64,000 nt of DNA from Phycisphaerae bacterium (GTDB lineage Bacteria; Planctomycetota; Phycisphaerae; UBA1845; UTPLA1), in NCBI GenBank assembly GCA_035275405.1, contig DATEMU010000007.1, forward strand, positions 1 to 64,000, written 5' to 3'. The translations under genes were made by a program, and so were the position numbers. Shown one piece after another: positions 45,208-54,908 of the stretch (its first letter is position 1; the number at the start of each line of letters is the position of its first letter). A model generated the notes under the pieces. The model was given only the letters and a program-made list of their open reading frames with translations, was not told the DNA's origin and ran no database searches.

Positions 45208-45684
45208 ATGTCGACGTTGGCCCGGGAAATCAAGAAACGAGACCCTTTTGAGTCGCCGGAGCAGGAGGCGATGCTGAATCTCGTTCGGACGGCGGCCCGG
45301 GTGGGCGCGGCGTTCGAGCCCCTTTTTCGGGCACAAGGGCTTTGCGGGGCGCATTACAACGTTCTTCGCATCCTGGCCGGCGAAAAATCGGGGGGCGTGG
45401 ACGGGCTACCCGTGCTGGAGGTTCGGGATCGCCTCATCACTCCGGTGCCGGATATTACGCGGCTCGTCGATAAGCTGGTGCGGCAGAAGCTCGTCCGCCG
45501 GGAGCGGACGGAGAAGGATCGCCGGGTCGTCCTTCTGCGAATTACCGACCGGGGGCAGAAACTCGTGGATCGGCTTCGAGCGCCGGTGCGGGAGGTTCAT
45601 TTGCGTCAGTTGGGGCACATGAACCGCGCGGAACTGGCGACGCTCACGCGGCTGTTGGAGAAAGCAAGGTCCGCTCCCGGTTGA
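45208..45684 (+). CDS. MarR-family transcriptional regulator
   Basis: A 158-residue winged-helix repressor. N-terminal dimerisation helices, then the DNA-binding part with AHYNVLRILAGE, PVLEVRDRLITPVPDITRLVDKLV and the wing VRRERTEKDRRVVLLRITDRG. GGAG lies 10 bases before the ATG. It is followed by pirin and nitroreductase genes that it likely controls, since the same operator-like motif occurs before marR and before pirin. It may sense a phenolic or oxidant, as MarR-pirin pairs often do (inference). Confidence 0.92.
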   Translation: MSTLAREIKKRDPFESPEQEAMLNLVRTAARVGAAFEPLFRAQGLCGAHYNVLRILAGEKSGGVDGLPVLEVRDRLITPVPDITRLVDKLVRQKLVRRERTEKDRRVVLLRITDRGQKLVDRLRAPVREVHLRQLGHMNRAELATLTRLLEKARSAPG

Positions 45685-45720
45685 CCAGGTTTTTTTCGAC
45701 GTTTAGTTGTCTGAACAAGT
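45681..45720 (+). promoter_or_regulatory. pirin promoter with MarR-like operator
   Basis: TTGACC (45681-45686) overlaps the end of marR, with TTTAGT (45702-45707) as a weak -10. AGTTGTCTGAACAAGT (45705-45720) is an imperfect palindrome with TTGT and ACAA arms. Its core TAGTTGTCTGAAC matches TAGTTGTTTAGAC on the marR promoter at 11 of 13 bases. Confidence 0.5.
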
Positions 45721-45756
45721 GTATGTGGAGCGGGATGGAATTGAGGGTTGACGATC

Positions 45757-46455
45757 ATGATGACGATACGACGAGGCAACGATCGCGGGCATTTCGATCA
45801 CGGTTGGCTGGATACGTACCACTCGTTTTCGTTCGCGGATTACCACGACCCGCGGTTCATGGGTTTCCGGTCCCTGCGCGTGATCAACGAGGATCGCGTC
45901 CGGCCGGGCCAGGGGTTTGGTGAGCATCCGCATCGCGACATGGAGATTCTGACCTATGTGCTCTCGGGTTCGCTCGAACATCGGGATAACCTGGGGAACG
46001 GCTCGATCATTCAGCCGGGCGAGGTGCAGTACATGTCGGCGGGGACGGGCATCCTGCACAGCGAATTCAATCCCTCGAAAACGGATTCGGTGCATCTGAT
46101 GCAGATTTGGATTCGTCCCAATCGGAAGGGCACGCTGCCGCGATATGAGCAGCGAAAGTTTCCCTCGCTGAGTGCGGCGGGGTCCCTGACGCTCCTGGCA
46201 TCTGCGGACGGTCGCGGCGGTTCCATCGAAATCCAACAGGACGCCGAACTCCATGCCGCGACACTTCGGGCGGGACAGGGCGCGAGGCATCGCCTGGCCG
46301 CGGGCCGGGGCGCCTGGGTTCAGGTGCTGCGCGGGAGCACCACGCTGAATGGAGAGTCTCTGCAAGCAGGGGATGGTGCGATGGTGGTTGACCAGTCTGA
46401 TGTCGAGTTACTCGCCGCCAGCGACGCCGAAATATTGTTGTTCGATTTGAATTAG
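45757..46455 (+). CDS. Pirin-family protein
   Basis: A 232-residue bicupin. The metal-binding N-terminal cupin has HPHRDMEILTYVLSG, GEVQYMSAGTGILHSEFN, with the three His and one Glu of pirins and YhhW quercetinases; the C-terminal cupin follows. ATG 45757 is chosen because GAGGG lies nine bases upstream; TTG 45748 is possible. It lies between marR and a nitroreductase gene, the common marR-pirin-nitroreductase theme of the quinone or flavonoid stress response. Confidence 0.92.
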   Translation: MMTIRRGNDRGHFDHGWLDTYHSFSFADYHDPRFMGFRSLRVINEDRVRPGQGFGEHPHRDMEILTYVLSGSLEHRDNLGNGSIIQPGEVQYMSAGTGILHSEFNPSKTDSVHLMQIWIRPNRKGTLPRYEQRKFPSLSAAGSLTLLASADGRGGSIEIQQDAELHAATLRAGQGARHRLAAGRGAWVQVLRGSTTLNGESLQAGDGAMVVDQSDVELLAASDAEILLFDLN

Positions 46456-46480
46456 CCGCCCGTAAAATACGAGGATTATC

Positions 46481-47134
46481 ATGAAACCCGTGGACAATGA
46501 CATTGTCTTGAAGCAACTGCAATGGCGTTATGCCGTGAAAAAGTTTGACCCCACGCGGAAGATTTCTCCGGAGGATTGGCGGACGCTGGAACAGGCGCTG
46601 GTCCTGACGCCCTCGTCGTTCGGATTGCAGCCGTGGAGGTTCGTCGTGGTCACCGATCAGCGTGTCAAAGACCAGCTCGTCGCGGCATCATGGAATCAAC
46701 GACAGGTGGCCGATGCGTCCCATGTCGTGGTGTTCGCGATTCGGCGGAACCTCAGCGCGGATGATATTGATCGTTATCTGTCGCGCGTCGCCGCGGTGCG
46801 CGGTGTGGGGCTCGACGCGCTGGATGGTTTCCGCAAGATGATGGTGGGCAGCCTGACGACGCCACGAGCGGGGTTTGACGTCAACGATTGGTCGGCGCGA
46901 CAAGTCTATATCGCACTGGGCCATTTCATGTTTTCGGCGGCGATGCTCGGGATTGACACCTGTCCGATGGAAGGCATTGAGCCGGCCCAATACGACGAGA
47001 TTCTCCGTCTGCCCAAAGATGGCTATGCGGCACAGGTCGTCGCGACGGCAGGGTATCGCGCGGCGGACGACAAATATGCACTGTTGCCGAAGGTTCGATT
47101 TTCCGCGAGCGACGTCATTCAGCGAATCGCGTAA
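46481..47134 (+). CDS. Nitroreductase-family NAD(P)H-dependent oxidoreductase (NfsB-like)
   Basis: A 217-residue FMN enzyme. FMN-binding segments RYAVKKFDP near the start, TPSSFGLQPWRFVVV and the C-terminal TAGYRAADDKYALLPKVRF match the NfsB/NAD(P)H-nitroreductase subgroup. It starts 25 bases after pirin and is likely in the same transcript under MarR control. Probable role: two-electron reduction of quinones or nitro compounds. Confidence 0.92.
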   Translation: MKPVDNDIVLKQLQWRYAVKKFDPTRKISPEDWRTLEQALVLTPSSFGLQPWRFVVVTDQRVKDQLVAASWNQRQVADASHVVVFAIRRNLSADDIDRYLSRVAAVRGVGLDALDGFRKMMVGSLTTPRAGFDVNDWSARQVYIALGHFMFSAAMLGIDTCPMEGIEPAQYDEILRLPKDGYAAQVVATAGYRAADDKYALLPKVRFSASDVIQRIA

Positions 47135-47203
47135 GGCGTTCGCTCGACTGCCGGACCCTCGCTATGCTACGGCACAAATGCGGGCGGGATTAGGAGCCTC
47201 AAC

Positions 47204-48448
47204 GTGAATCGCATTTGCGTATCTCTGGCGGCATGGGCACTGCTGACGGCATCGGGGAACTGCCGCAAGAAGGATTCTCCTGTGCCACCCCCGCCGGCGG
47301 TGACGGTCGCCAGGCCGGTCGAGCGAACAGTCATCGAATGGGACGAATACACGGGATATCTCGACGCCGTGGACTTCGTCGAGGTTCGTGCGCGCGTCAG
47401 CGGATTGATCATGTACTCCCATTTTCAGGAAGGCGGGATCGTGAAGGAGGGCGATCTGCTGGTCGAGCTTGATGTTCGGCCGTTCCAGGCAGATCTGGAT
47501 GCCAAAATCGCGGCGGAAGCCCAGGCCGCCGCGCAGGTGGATTTGGCGAAAGTCGACTTCGACCGGATCGAGGGCATACCCAAAGATTCTCGCTCGCGCA
47601 CGGAATACGACACGGCGGCTGCCAGACTCAAAGAAGCAGAGGCGCTGCTATCGGCAGCCAAGGCGAACGTTGAGTCGGCGCGCTTGAACGTCGAGTGGTG
47701 CCGGGTCACGGCGCCCATCGCCGGCCGAATAAGCCGAAAACTCGTCACCGAGGGGAACCTGATCACCGGCGGAAGCGGCACGGGAACGCTGTTGACCACG
47801 ATCGCATCCATCGATCCCATCTATTGCTATGTAGACGCCGATGAACGTTCGGTCCTCAAGTATCAACGCATGTCGCGCGAGGGGACGCGCACGAGCGCGC
47901 GCGATGCATACATACCCTGTTTTCTGCAATTGACCGACGAGACGAACTTTCCCCATGAAGGGTACATCGATTTCGTCGATAACCGGATCGATCCGACCAC
48001 GGGAACGATTCAGGGCCGAGGCGTTTTTAAGAATCCCAAAGGCTACCTCCTGCCGGGGTTCTTCGGCCGCATCCGGATCCCCGGAAGCGGTAAGTACCAG
48101 GCGGTCCTGGTCCCCGACGAAGCGATCGTCGCCGACCAGGACCAACGGCTGGTGATGACGGTCGGTCCGGATGATGTGGTTCAACCGCGCCCGGTCAAGC
48201 TGGGTGCCCTGTTTGGAAACTTGCGGGCGATTCTATCGGGGGTTGGTGCGAGTGATCGTATCATCATCAACGGACTGATGCAGGCGCGCCCCGGTGCGAA
48301 AGTCAGTTCGCACGAGGCGGAGATTTCGATGACGGCGTTTGAGTCGGCATCGCCGGATCGACCGACCACGCGGGTGTTTTACGACGACGATGCTACCGCG
48401 ACGACTCCCGCGCCCACGTCGACCCCCTCGACGGGAACTGCGCCATGA
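47204..48448 (+). CDS. RND efflux periplasmic adaptor (MFP) 1
   Basis: A 414-residue membrane-fusion protein. Signal-type N-terminus, then the HlyD-family order: barrel-sandwich start VEVRARVSGLIMYSHFQEGG, coiled-coil hairpin (Ala/Glu-rich, residues about 105-165), WCRVTAPIAGRISRKLVTEG, beta-barrel and membrane-proximal domain. The lipobox is weak (SGNC). GTG 47204 has TAGGAG seven bases upstream. It overlaps the pump gene by ATGA (48445-48448). No outer-membrane channel gene follows. Confidence 0.9.
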   Translation: MNRICVSLAAWALLTASGNCRKKDSPVPPPPAVTVARPVERTVIEWDEYTGYLDAVDFVEVRARVSGLIMYSHFQEGGIVKEGDLLVELDVRPFQADLDAKIAAEAQAAAQVDLAKVDFDRIEGIPKDSRSRTEYDTAAARLKEAEALLSAAKANVESARLNVEWCRVTAPIAGRISRKLVTEGNLITGGSGTGTLLTTIASIDPIYCYVDADERSVLKYQRMSREGTRTSARDAYIPCFLQLTDETNFPHEGYIDFVDNRIDPTTGTIQGRGVFKNPKGYLLPGFFGRIRIPGSGKYQAVLVPDEAIVADQDQRLVMTVGPDDVVQPRPVKLGALFGNLRAILSGVGASDRIIINGLMQARPGAKVSSHEAEISMTAFESASPDRPTTRVFYDDDATATTPAPTSTPSTGTAP

Positions 48449-51400
48449 GATTCGCGCATTTTTTTATCGATCGCCCCGTTTTCGCCAGCGTGCTTTCCAT
48501 CGTCATATTGGTGGTGGGCGGGCTCGCCATCTTCACCCTGCCGGTCGCGCAATATCCGGAGATCGTCCCGCCGACGGTTACGGTCACGGCCAGTTACCCC
48601 GGCGCGAGCGCCAAGGTGGTCACGGAGACGGTTGCGACGCCCATTGAACAGCAGGTCAACGGCGTCGAACACATGTTGTACATGTCGAGCCAGAGTTCGA
48701 ATGACGGAAATTACCGTCTCACGGTCACCTTTAAGCTCGGCACGGACCTGGACATCGCCCAGGTGCAGGTCCAAAACCGCGTGTCCATTGCCGAACCCAT
48801 CCTGCCGGAAGACGTGCGGCGCCTGGGAATCGTTGTGCGAAAGGCGTCGCCGGACATCACGCTCGTTGTCGCGCTGTATTCCCCGGACAACCGTTACGAC
48901 ACGCTGTATCTGAGCAACTACGCCACGCTGCAGGTTCGCGACGAACTCGCCCGACTGCCGGGCGTGGGCGATCTCTTTATCTTCGGCGCGCGCGATTACT
49001 CCATGCGCCTGTGGCTTGATCCACAAGCATTGGCGTCGCGCAGCCTGACCGCGGGCGACGTGATCAAGGCGGTGCAGGAACAGAACGTCCAGGTCGCCGC
49101 CGGAATCGTCGGCGGTCCGCCGCTCCCGCCCGAAACGACCCGTTTTCAATACACCGTGACCGCGCAGGGTCGGCTCATCGAACCCGAGCAATTCGAAGAC
49201 ATCGTGGTCAAGACGGGTGATGACGGACGGGTCACGCGCGTGCGCGACATCGCTCGTGTGGAGTTGGGCGCGGCCGACTACAGCTCGTCGATCGCCTATA
49301 ACGGCAAGCCGTCGGTCGGAATTCCGATTTTTCAACTCCCCGGCTCCAACGCGCTGGAAACAGCCAGCGCCATTTACGCCAAGATGGAGGAGTTGAAACG
49401 CACTTTTCCCGAGGGAATGGATTACGCCTACCCCTATGACAGCACCGTGTTCGTCCGAACGAGCATCAAGGACGTGGTCAGGACCCTTTTCGAAGCCGTC
49501 GGACTCGTTGTCATTGTCGTGCTTGTCTTTTTACAGAATTGGCGGGCAGCTCTCATTCCCCTGCTGGCCATCCCCGTCTCGCTGATCGGGGCCTTCGGCG
49601 TCATGTGGGCCTTCGGGTTTTCCATCAACAATCTGTCGCTTTTTGGAATCGTGCTGGCGATCGGAATCGTCGTCGACGATGCCATTGTCGTGGTCGAGAA
49701 TATCGAGCGCTGGATCGAAAAAGGATATTCGCCTCGCGACGCAGCCTACAAGGCTATGGACGAGGTGACGAACGCAGTGATCGCCATCGCCTTCGGATTG
49801 TCGGCCGTCTTCATTCCGGTCGCATTCATCAGCGGGATTACCGGGCAGTTTTATCGCCAGTTTGCTCTGACGATTTCATTTTCGACGCTGCTTTCGGCCT
49901 TCAATTCACTCACGCTTAGTCCGGCGCTGGCCGCCATCTTGTTGCGGCCGCGCCATTCGAGGGATTGGTTCACTCGGCTTCTCGACGCACTGCTTGGCTG
50001 GTTTTTCAGAATCTTCAACAGGAGTTTTGAGGCGGGGGCCCGGACTTATGCGAACGTCCTGCGCCGCGTCGTGCGCGTATCGGCGATGGCGCTACTGGTG
50101 TACGCGGGGCTTCTCGTCCTGACGGGTTGGGGCTTCAAGTCGGTTCCCACCGGGTTCATTCCAGCCCAAGACCAGGGATATCTCATCGTCGCCTTGCAAA
50201 TGCCCGACGCGGCCACGATCGACCGAACGGAAAAAGTCATGGGCCGGCTCGCGGATATTACGCGGGGTATCCCTGGCGTAAGGGCGACGGCCGCCATTTC
50301 CGGCTTTTCAATTCTCAATAGCACGAACCAGACCAATGCCGGAACAATCTTCGTCAATCTGGACTATTTCGAAAATCGCGGGGCGCACTCGGAGAAATCC
50401 GCCGACGCCATCGCCGCGAAGATGATGCGCGAGTTCTCGCAGATTCAGGATGGGCTCGCCTTGGTGATTCCGCCGCCGCCGGTTCGCGGGATCGGCAACG
50501 CCGGCGGTTTCAAGATGCAGGTCCAGGACCATACCGGTCGCGCCACGCCTCAACAATTGCAGACCGTGACCGAACGACTGATCGCCGAGGCGCGGAAAAA
50601 TCCTCAACTCACTTCGGTGTTCACGACCTTTCGGTCGAATGTGCCGCAGCTTTATGCCGACGTCGACCGCGCCAAGGTCAAGAAACAGGACGTGCAGGTC
50701 ACCGACGTCTTCCAGACGTTGCAGGTGTACCTCGGCAGTCTCTACATCAACGACTTCAATTACCTCGGCCGCACCTATCGCGTCAAGGCACAGGCGGACG
50801 CCCCGTTCCGCGCGACCGTCGCGGCGGTTTCCCAACTCAAGACGCGCAACCGTGCCGGAAAGATGGTCCCGCTCGGCGCCGTCGCGAACCTGAAGGACAT
50901 CATCGGGCCCGATCGGATCAACCGTTACAACCTGTACCAGTCCGCCGACATTCTGGGGAACACCGCTCCGGGCGTCAGCAGCGGACAGGCCATTGCCATC
51001 ATGGAGGTTCTCGCCCGTCAGACGCTTCCGTCGGGCTACTCCTACGAATGGACGGAACTGTCCTACCAGGAAAAGCTGGCGGGCAATACCGCGCTGTTTA
51101 TATTTCCTCTGTGCGTTTTCTTCGTCTGGCTGGTGCACTCCGCGGAATATGAGAGCTTCGCACTCTCGACGGCGATCATTCTGATCGTCCCCATGTGCCT
51201 GCTCTCCGGAATCGCCGGGGTCTGGCTGCTCGGACAGGACAACAACATCTTCACGCAGATCGGGTTCGTCGTCCTCGCGGGACTCAGTGCGAAAAACGCC
51301 GTCCTCATCGTGGAGTTCGCGAAACAGCAGCAGGAAAAAGGCGCCAACAGCTTTGAGGCGGCGATCGAAGCCGCGCACCTGCGACTGCGGCCGATCCTCA

Positions 51401-51633
51401 TGACCTCGTTCGCGTTTATTTTCGGGGTGATTCCGCTTTTATTCGCCCGGGGCGCCGGCGCGGAGATGCGCCAGGCGCTGGGAACGGTCGTCGTTTTCGG
51501 CATGTTGGGCGTGACGAATTTCGGCTTGTTCCTTACGCCGGTCTTCTTCACGGTGATCCGCCGATGGACGGGACGCGACGTACTGCCCCCAGACGCCCGC
51601 CATCATGAGTCCGCGGGGCCGGTCGTTCATTGA
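48445..51633 (+). CDS. RND multidrug efflux transporter (HAE1/AcrB-like) 1
   Basis: A 1,062-residue inner-membrane pump of full family length. It has the start FFIDRPVFASVLSIVI, two porter domains and 12 helices. The proton-relay aspartates are visible in GIVVDDAIVVVENIERW; the C-terminal half has GQDNNIFTQIGFVVLAGLSAKNAVLI. It is coupled to its adaptor and convergent with a second pump at 51646, with only 12 bases between the stops. Confidence 0.95.
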   Translation: MRFAHFFIDRPVFASVLSIVILVVGGLAIFTLPVAQYPEIVPPTVTVTASYPGASAKVVTETVATPIEQQVNGVEHMLYMSSQSSNDGNYRLTVTFKLGTDLDIAQVQVQNRVSIAEPILPEDVRRLGIVVRKASPDITLVVALYSPDNRYDTLYLSNYATLQVRDELARLPGVGDLFIFGARDYSMRLWLDPQALASRSLTAGDVIKAVQEQNVQVAAGIVGGPPLPPETTRFQYTVTAQGRLIEPEQFEDIVVKTGDDGRVTRVRDIARVELGAADYSSSIAYNGKPSVGIPIFQLPGSNALETASAIYAKMEELKRTFPEGMDYAYPYDSTVFVRTSIKDVVRTLFEAVGLVVIVVLVFLQNWRAALIPLLAIPVSLIGAFGVMWAFGFSINNLSLFGIVLAIGIVVDDAIVVVENIERWIEKGYSPRDAAYKAMDEVTNAVIAIAFGLSAVFIPVAFISGITGQFYRQFALTISFSTLLSAFNSLTLSPALAAILLRPRHSRDWFTRLLDALLGWFFRIFNRSFEAGARTYANVLRRVVRVSAMALLVYAGLLVLTGWGFKSVPTGFIPAQDQGYLIVALQMPDAATIDRTEKVMGRLADITRGIPGVRATAAISGFSILNSTNQTNAGTIFVNLDYFENRGAHSEKSADAIAAKMMREFSQIQDGLALVIPPPPVRGIGNAGGFKMQVQDHTGRATPQQLQTVTERLIAEARKNPQLTSVFTTFRSNVPQLYADVDRAKVKKQDVQVTDVFQTLQVYLGSLYINDFNYLGRTYRVKAQADAPFRATVAAVSQLKTRNRAGKMVPLGAVANLKDIIGPDRINRYNLYQSADILGNTAPGVSSGQAIAIMEVLARQTLPSGYSYEWTELSYQEKLAGNTALFIFPLCVFFVWLVHSAEYESFALSTAIILIVPMCLLSGIAGVWLLGQDNNIFTQIGFVVLAGLSAKNAVLIVEFAKQQQEKGANSFEAAIEAAHLRLRPILMTSFAFIFGVIPLLFARGAGAEMRQALGTVVVFGMLGVTNFGLFLTPVFFTVIRRWTGRDVLPPDARHHESAGPVVH

Positions 51634-51645
51634 CTCGGAAGCGCG

Positions 51646-54600
51646 TTAGGCTTCGATCGGGGTCTCGACGTGATGGGCCCCGTGGGTTGCCGGAGAGGAG
51701 ACGCTCTGGTGAGCGGATTCGCGGCGATCGGCGAACCATTGCAGCAGGTAATAGAACACGGGCGTGAGGAAAATCCCGAAGAACGTGACGCCGAGCATGC
51801 CGCAGAACACCGTCGTGCCGAGCGTCTGGCGCATCTCCGCGCCGGCGCCTTTGGCCACATAGAGCGGGAGCACGCCGAGGATGAAAGCAAAGCTGGTCAT
51901 GACAATCGGCCGCAAGCGCAGTTTGGACGCCCCGAGGGCGGCTTCGAACCGGTTGTCGCCTTCCTCGTGTTTCTGTTTGGCGAATTCGACGATCAAGACG
52001 GCATTCTTGCACGCCAGACCCGCGAGGACGACGAACCCAATTTGCGTGAACAGGTTGTTGTCCATCCCGCGGGCCCACACGCCGCCCAAGGCGCACAAGA
52101 TGCTCATGGGCACGATCATGATGATGGCCAGCGGCAGCAGCCAGCTTTCGTATTCAGCCGCGTGGGTCAGAAACACAAACAGAAGGCAGAGCGGGAAGAT
52201 CAAGATTGCCGTGTTGCCGGCCAGGAGCTGCATGTACGTCAATTCCGTCCATTCGAGCTTCATCGCCGCCGGCAATTCGCTTTTCGCCAAGTCGTCCACC
52301 ATGGCAATCGCCTCGCCCGTGCTGACGCCCGGCAGCGTTGCGCCGTTGACCGCCGTTGCCGGATACATGTTGTAGCGCGTGATCATGACCGGCCCGGTCA
52401 TGTCGTCGATCTTGGCGACCGTTGAGAGTGGCACGGATTCGCCGGCCGGATTCCGCACCTTTAGCGCACGAATACTCTCAACGGTTGCCCGGAAGCGCGG
52501 CTCGGCCTGCAGGTTGACCTGCCACGTCCGGCCGAAGCGGTTGAAGTCGTTGACGTAATAGCCGCCCATGAAGACCTGCAGCGTTTGAAAGACGTCGTTC
52601 AATGGAACGCCCAGCGTCTTGCACTTCGTGCGATCGACGTCGACATAGACCTGCGGTGTATTGGCGCGGAACATGGAGAACATCCCCAGCATCCCCGGCA
52701 ATTGGCTCCCCTTCGCCGCGAAGTTGTCCGTTTGCCCCTGGAGCATTTCCAGTCCCAGATCGCCGCGATCCTGGACCATGCACTTGAATCCGCCCGCCGT
52801 GCCGAGGCCGTCCACGGGCGGCGCGCCGAACACCGATACGACGGCGTCCGGGATGAGCCGGTCACATTCCCGTTTGATTTTCTGGATGATGGCAGGAGCC
52901 CCAACGCCGGGATCGTGACGATGCTCGAATTCATCAAAGACCGCGAACATGGACGCGAAGTTGGACCCATTCGCGTTCAGCAGAAAGGACTGACCGGCGA
53001 TCCCCATCGTGTGCTTGACACCCGCCGTCTTGAGGACCACGTCATTCACCTGCGCCAGGACGGCTTGGGTGCGTTCCAGTGACGCCGCGTCCGGAAGCTG
53101 GATGTTAATCAGGGCGTAGCCCTTGTCCTGCTGCGGAATAAATCCCATGGGGATCTTCATGAAGCCGAAATAGGTCAACCCCAGCAGGCCGACGTAGACC
53201 AGCATGGCAGCCGCCGCGCCGCGGAGGCAAAGGGTGACCATCCGGCCATAGACCTCGGTACACCGATTAAACAGCTTGTTGAAACCCCGGAAAAACCAGC
53301 CGAGCGAGAGATCAAGCAGCCGGGCGAAGGGATCCTTCTTGGCCCCATGCGGCTTGAGCATCAGGGCCGCCAAAGCCGGGCTCAGGGTCAGCGAATTGAA
53401 GGCCGAGATCAGCGTGGACGTCGCGATGGTCAGGGCGAACTGACGGAAGAACTGCCCCGTGATGCCGGACAGGAACGCGGTCGGGATGAAAATCGCGCTG
53501 AGCCCGAAGGCGATGGCGATGACGGCGACGGTCACTTCGTCCATCGACTTGTAGGCCGCTTCCTTCGGCGACAGGCCCTGCTCGATCCAGCGCTCGACGT
53601 TCTCGACGACCACAATCGCATCATCCACGACGATTCCCACGGCCAGGACGATGCCGAACAGCGAAAGATTGTTCAGGCTGAAGCCCAGCACGGCCATGAC
53701 GGCAAATGTGCCCACCAAGGAGACGGGGATGGCGATCAGCGCGATGGCGGTCGAGCGCCAGCTCTGGAGGAACACGAGGATGACGATGGCGACCAGGATG
53801 ATCGCGTCGCGGAGGGCCTTGAAGACTTCGTGAATCGACTCGTCGATGAAGGGGGTCGTGTCGTAGACAATGGCATAATCCATCCCGGCGGGAAACCGCT
53901 TCTTGAGCTCCTCCATCTTTTCGCGGATACCATCGGCGGTCGCCAGGGCGTTGGAACCCGGTAGTTGAAAGATCGCCAAACCCACCGCCGGTCCGCCGTC
54001 CAGGGTGCAGGACTGGTCCTGATTCTTGGCGCCGAGTTCGATCCTTCCAACGTCGCGCAGGCGGACGACTTCTCCCTTTTGCCCAGTTTTCACGATGATG
54101 TCGGCAAACTGATCCGTCTCCGTCAGGCGTCCCAGCGTGCTCATCGTGTACTGAAAATCCTGTCCGGCGGGGATGGGCGGCTGGCCGATCTGGCCGGCGG
54201 CGACCTGCACGTTCTGTTCTTGGACTGCGTTGACCACGTCCGTTGCGGTGAGATCGCGGGCCGCCATGCGCTCCGGGTCCAGCCAGACGCGCATGCTGTA
54301 GTCCTGCTGGCCCAGGTAGGACACATCGCCGACGCCGGACAGGCGGGCCAATTCGTCCTTGATCTGGATCGTCGCGTAATTGCTGATGTAAAGCTGGTCG
54401 TAGCGGCGGTCCGGTGAGAAGAGGTTGACGACCAGCAGAATGTTCGGCGACTTCTTCTTGGTGGTTACGCCGGTCGCCTTGACCACGTCCGGCAGTGTCG
54501 GCAGGGCCATGGAGACGCGGTTCTGCACGAGCACCTGGGCCATGTTCAGGTCCACGCCCAGTTTGAAGGTCACGGTGAGGGTGTAGGCGCCGTCATTCGT

Positions 54601-54849
54601 GCAGATGGACGACATGTAGAGCATGTCCTCCACGCCGTTGACCTGTTGCTCGATAGGGGCCGCGACGGTCTCCGTGACGACGTTCGCGTTGGCGCCCGGA
54701 TACGTGCAGGTCACTTGCACCGTCGGCGGCGTAATCTCCGGGTATTGCGCGACCGGCAGGACCAAAAGCGAGACGCCGCCCGCGATCGTAATGACAATCG
54801 ATGTCACGGCCGCGAAGACGGGGCGATCGATGAAGAAACGGGAGATCAA
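51646..54849 (-). CDS. RND multidrug efflux transporter (HAE1/AcrB-like) 2
   Basis: A 1,067-residue pump with the same layout: FFIDRPVFAAVTSIVI, GIVVDDAIVVVENVERW and NNLFTQIGFVVLAGLACKNAVLI. It is clearly related to pump 1 but not nearly identical, so the pair reflects an old duplication or separate acquisition, not a recent copy. Its adaptor gene ends 59 bases upstream on the same strand. Confidence 0.95.
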   Translation of the reverse strand: MISRFFIDRPVFAAVTSIVITIAGGVSLLVLPVAQYPEITPPTVQVTCTYPGANANVVTETVAAPIEQQVNGVEDMLYMSSICTNDGAYTLTVTFKLGVDLNMAQVLVQNRVSMALPTLPDVVKATGVTTKKKSPNILLVVNLFSPDRRYDQLYISNYATIQIKDELARLSGVGDVSYLGQQDYSMRVWLDPERMAARDLTATDVVNAVQEQNVQVAAGQIGQPPIPAGQDFQYTMSTLGRLTETDQFADIIVKTGQKGEVVRLRDVGRIELGAKNQDQSCTLDGGPAVGLAIFQLPGSNALATADGIREKMEELKKRFPAGMDYAIVYDTTPFIDESIHEVFKALRDAIILVAIVILVFLQSWRSTAIALIAIPVSLVGTFAVMAVLGFSLNNLSLFGIVLAVGIVVDDAIVVVENVERWIEQGLSPKEAAYKSMDEVTVAVIAIAFGLSAIFIPTAFLSGITGQFFRQFALTIATSTLISAFNSLTLSPALAALMLKPHGAKKDPFARLLDLSLGWFFRGFNKLFNRCTEVYGRMVTLCLRGAAAAMLVYVGLLGLTYFGFMKIPMGFIPQQDKGYALINIQLPDAASLERTQAVLAQVNDVVLKTAGVKHTMGIAGQSFLLNANGSNFASMFAVFDEFEHRHDPGVGAPAIIQKIKRECDRLIPDAVVSVFGAPPVDGLGTAGGFKCMVQDRGDLGLEMLQGQTDNFAAKGSQLPGMLGMFSMFRANTPQVYVDVDRTKCKTLGVPLNDVFQTLQVFMGGYYVNDFNRFGRTWQVNLQAEPRFRATVESIRALKVRNPAGESVPLSTVAKIDDMTGPVMITRYNMYPATAVNGATLPGVSTGEAIAMVDDLAKSELPAAMKLEWTELTYMQLLAGNTAILIFPLCLLFVFLTHAAEYESWLLPLAIIMIVPMSILCALGGVWARGMDNNLFTQIGFVVLAGLACKNAVLIVEFAKQKHEEGDNRFEAALGASKLRLRPIVMTSFAFILGVLPLYVAKGAGAEMRQTLGTTVFCGMLGVTFFGIFLTPVFYYLLQWFADRRESAHQSVSSPATHGAHHVETPIEA

Positions 54850-54908
54850 GAAAAGGCTCCGGCAGAGCAGCCGAGGGCGGCCGCTCTACGCCAAATGGAC
54901 AGCGTGGC

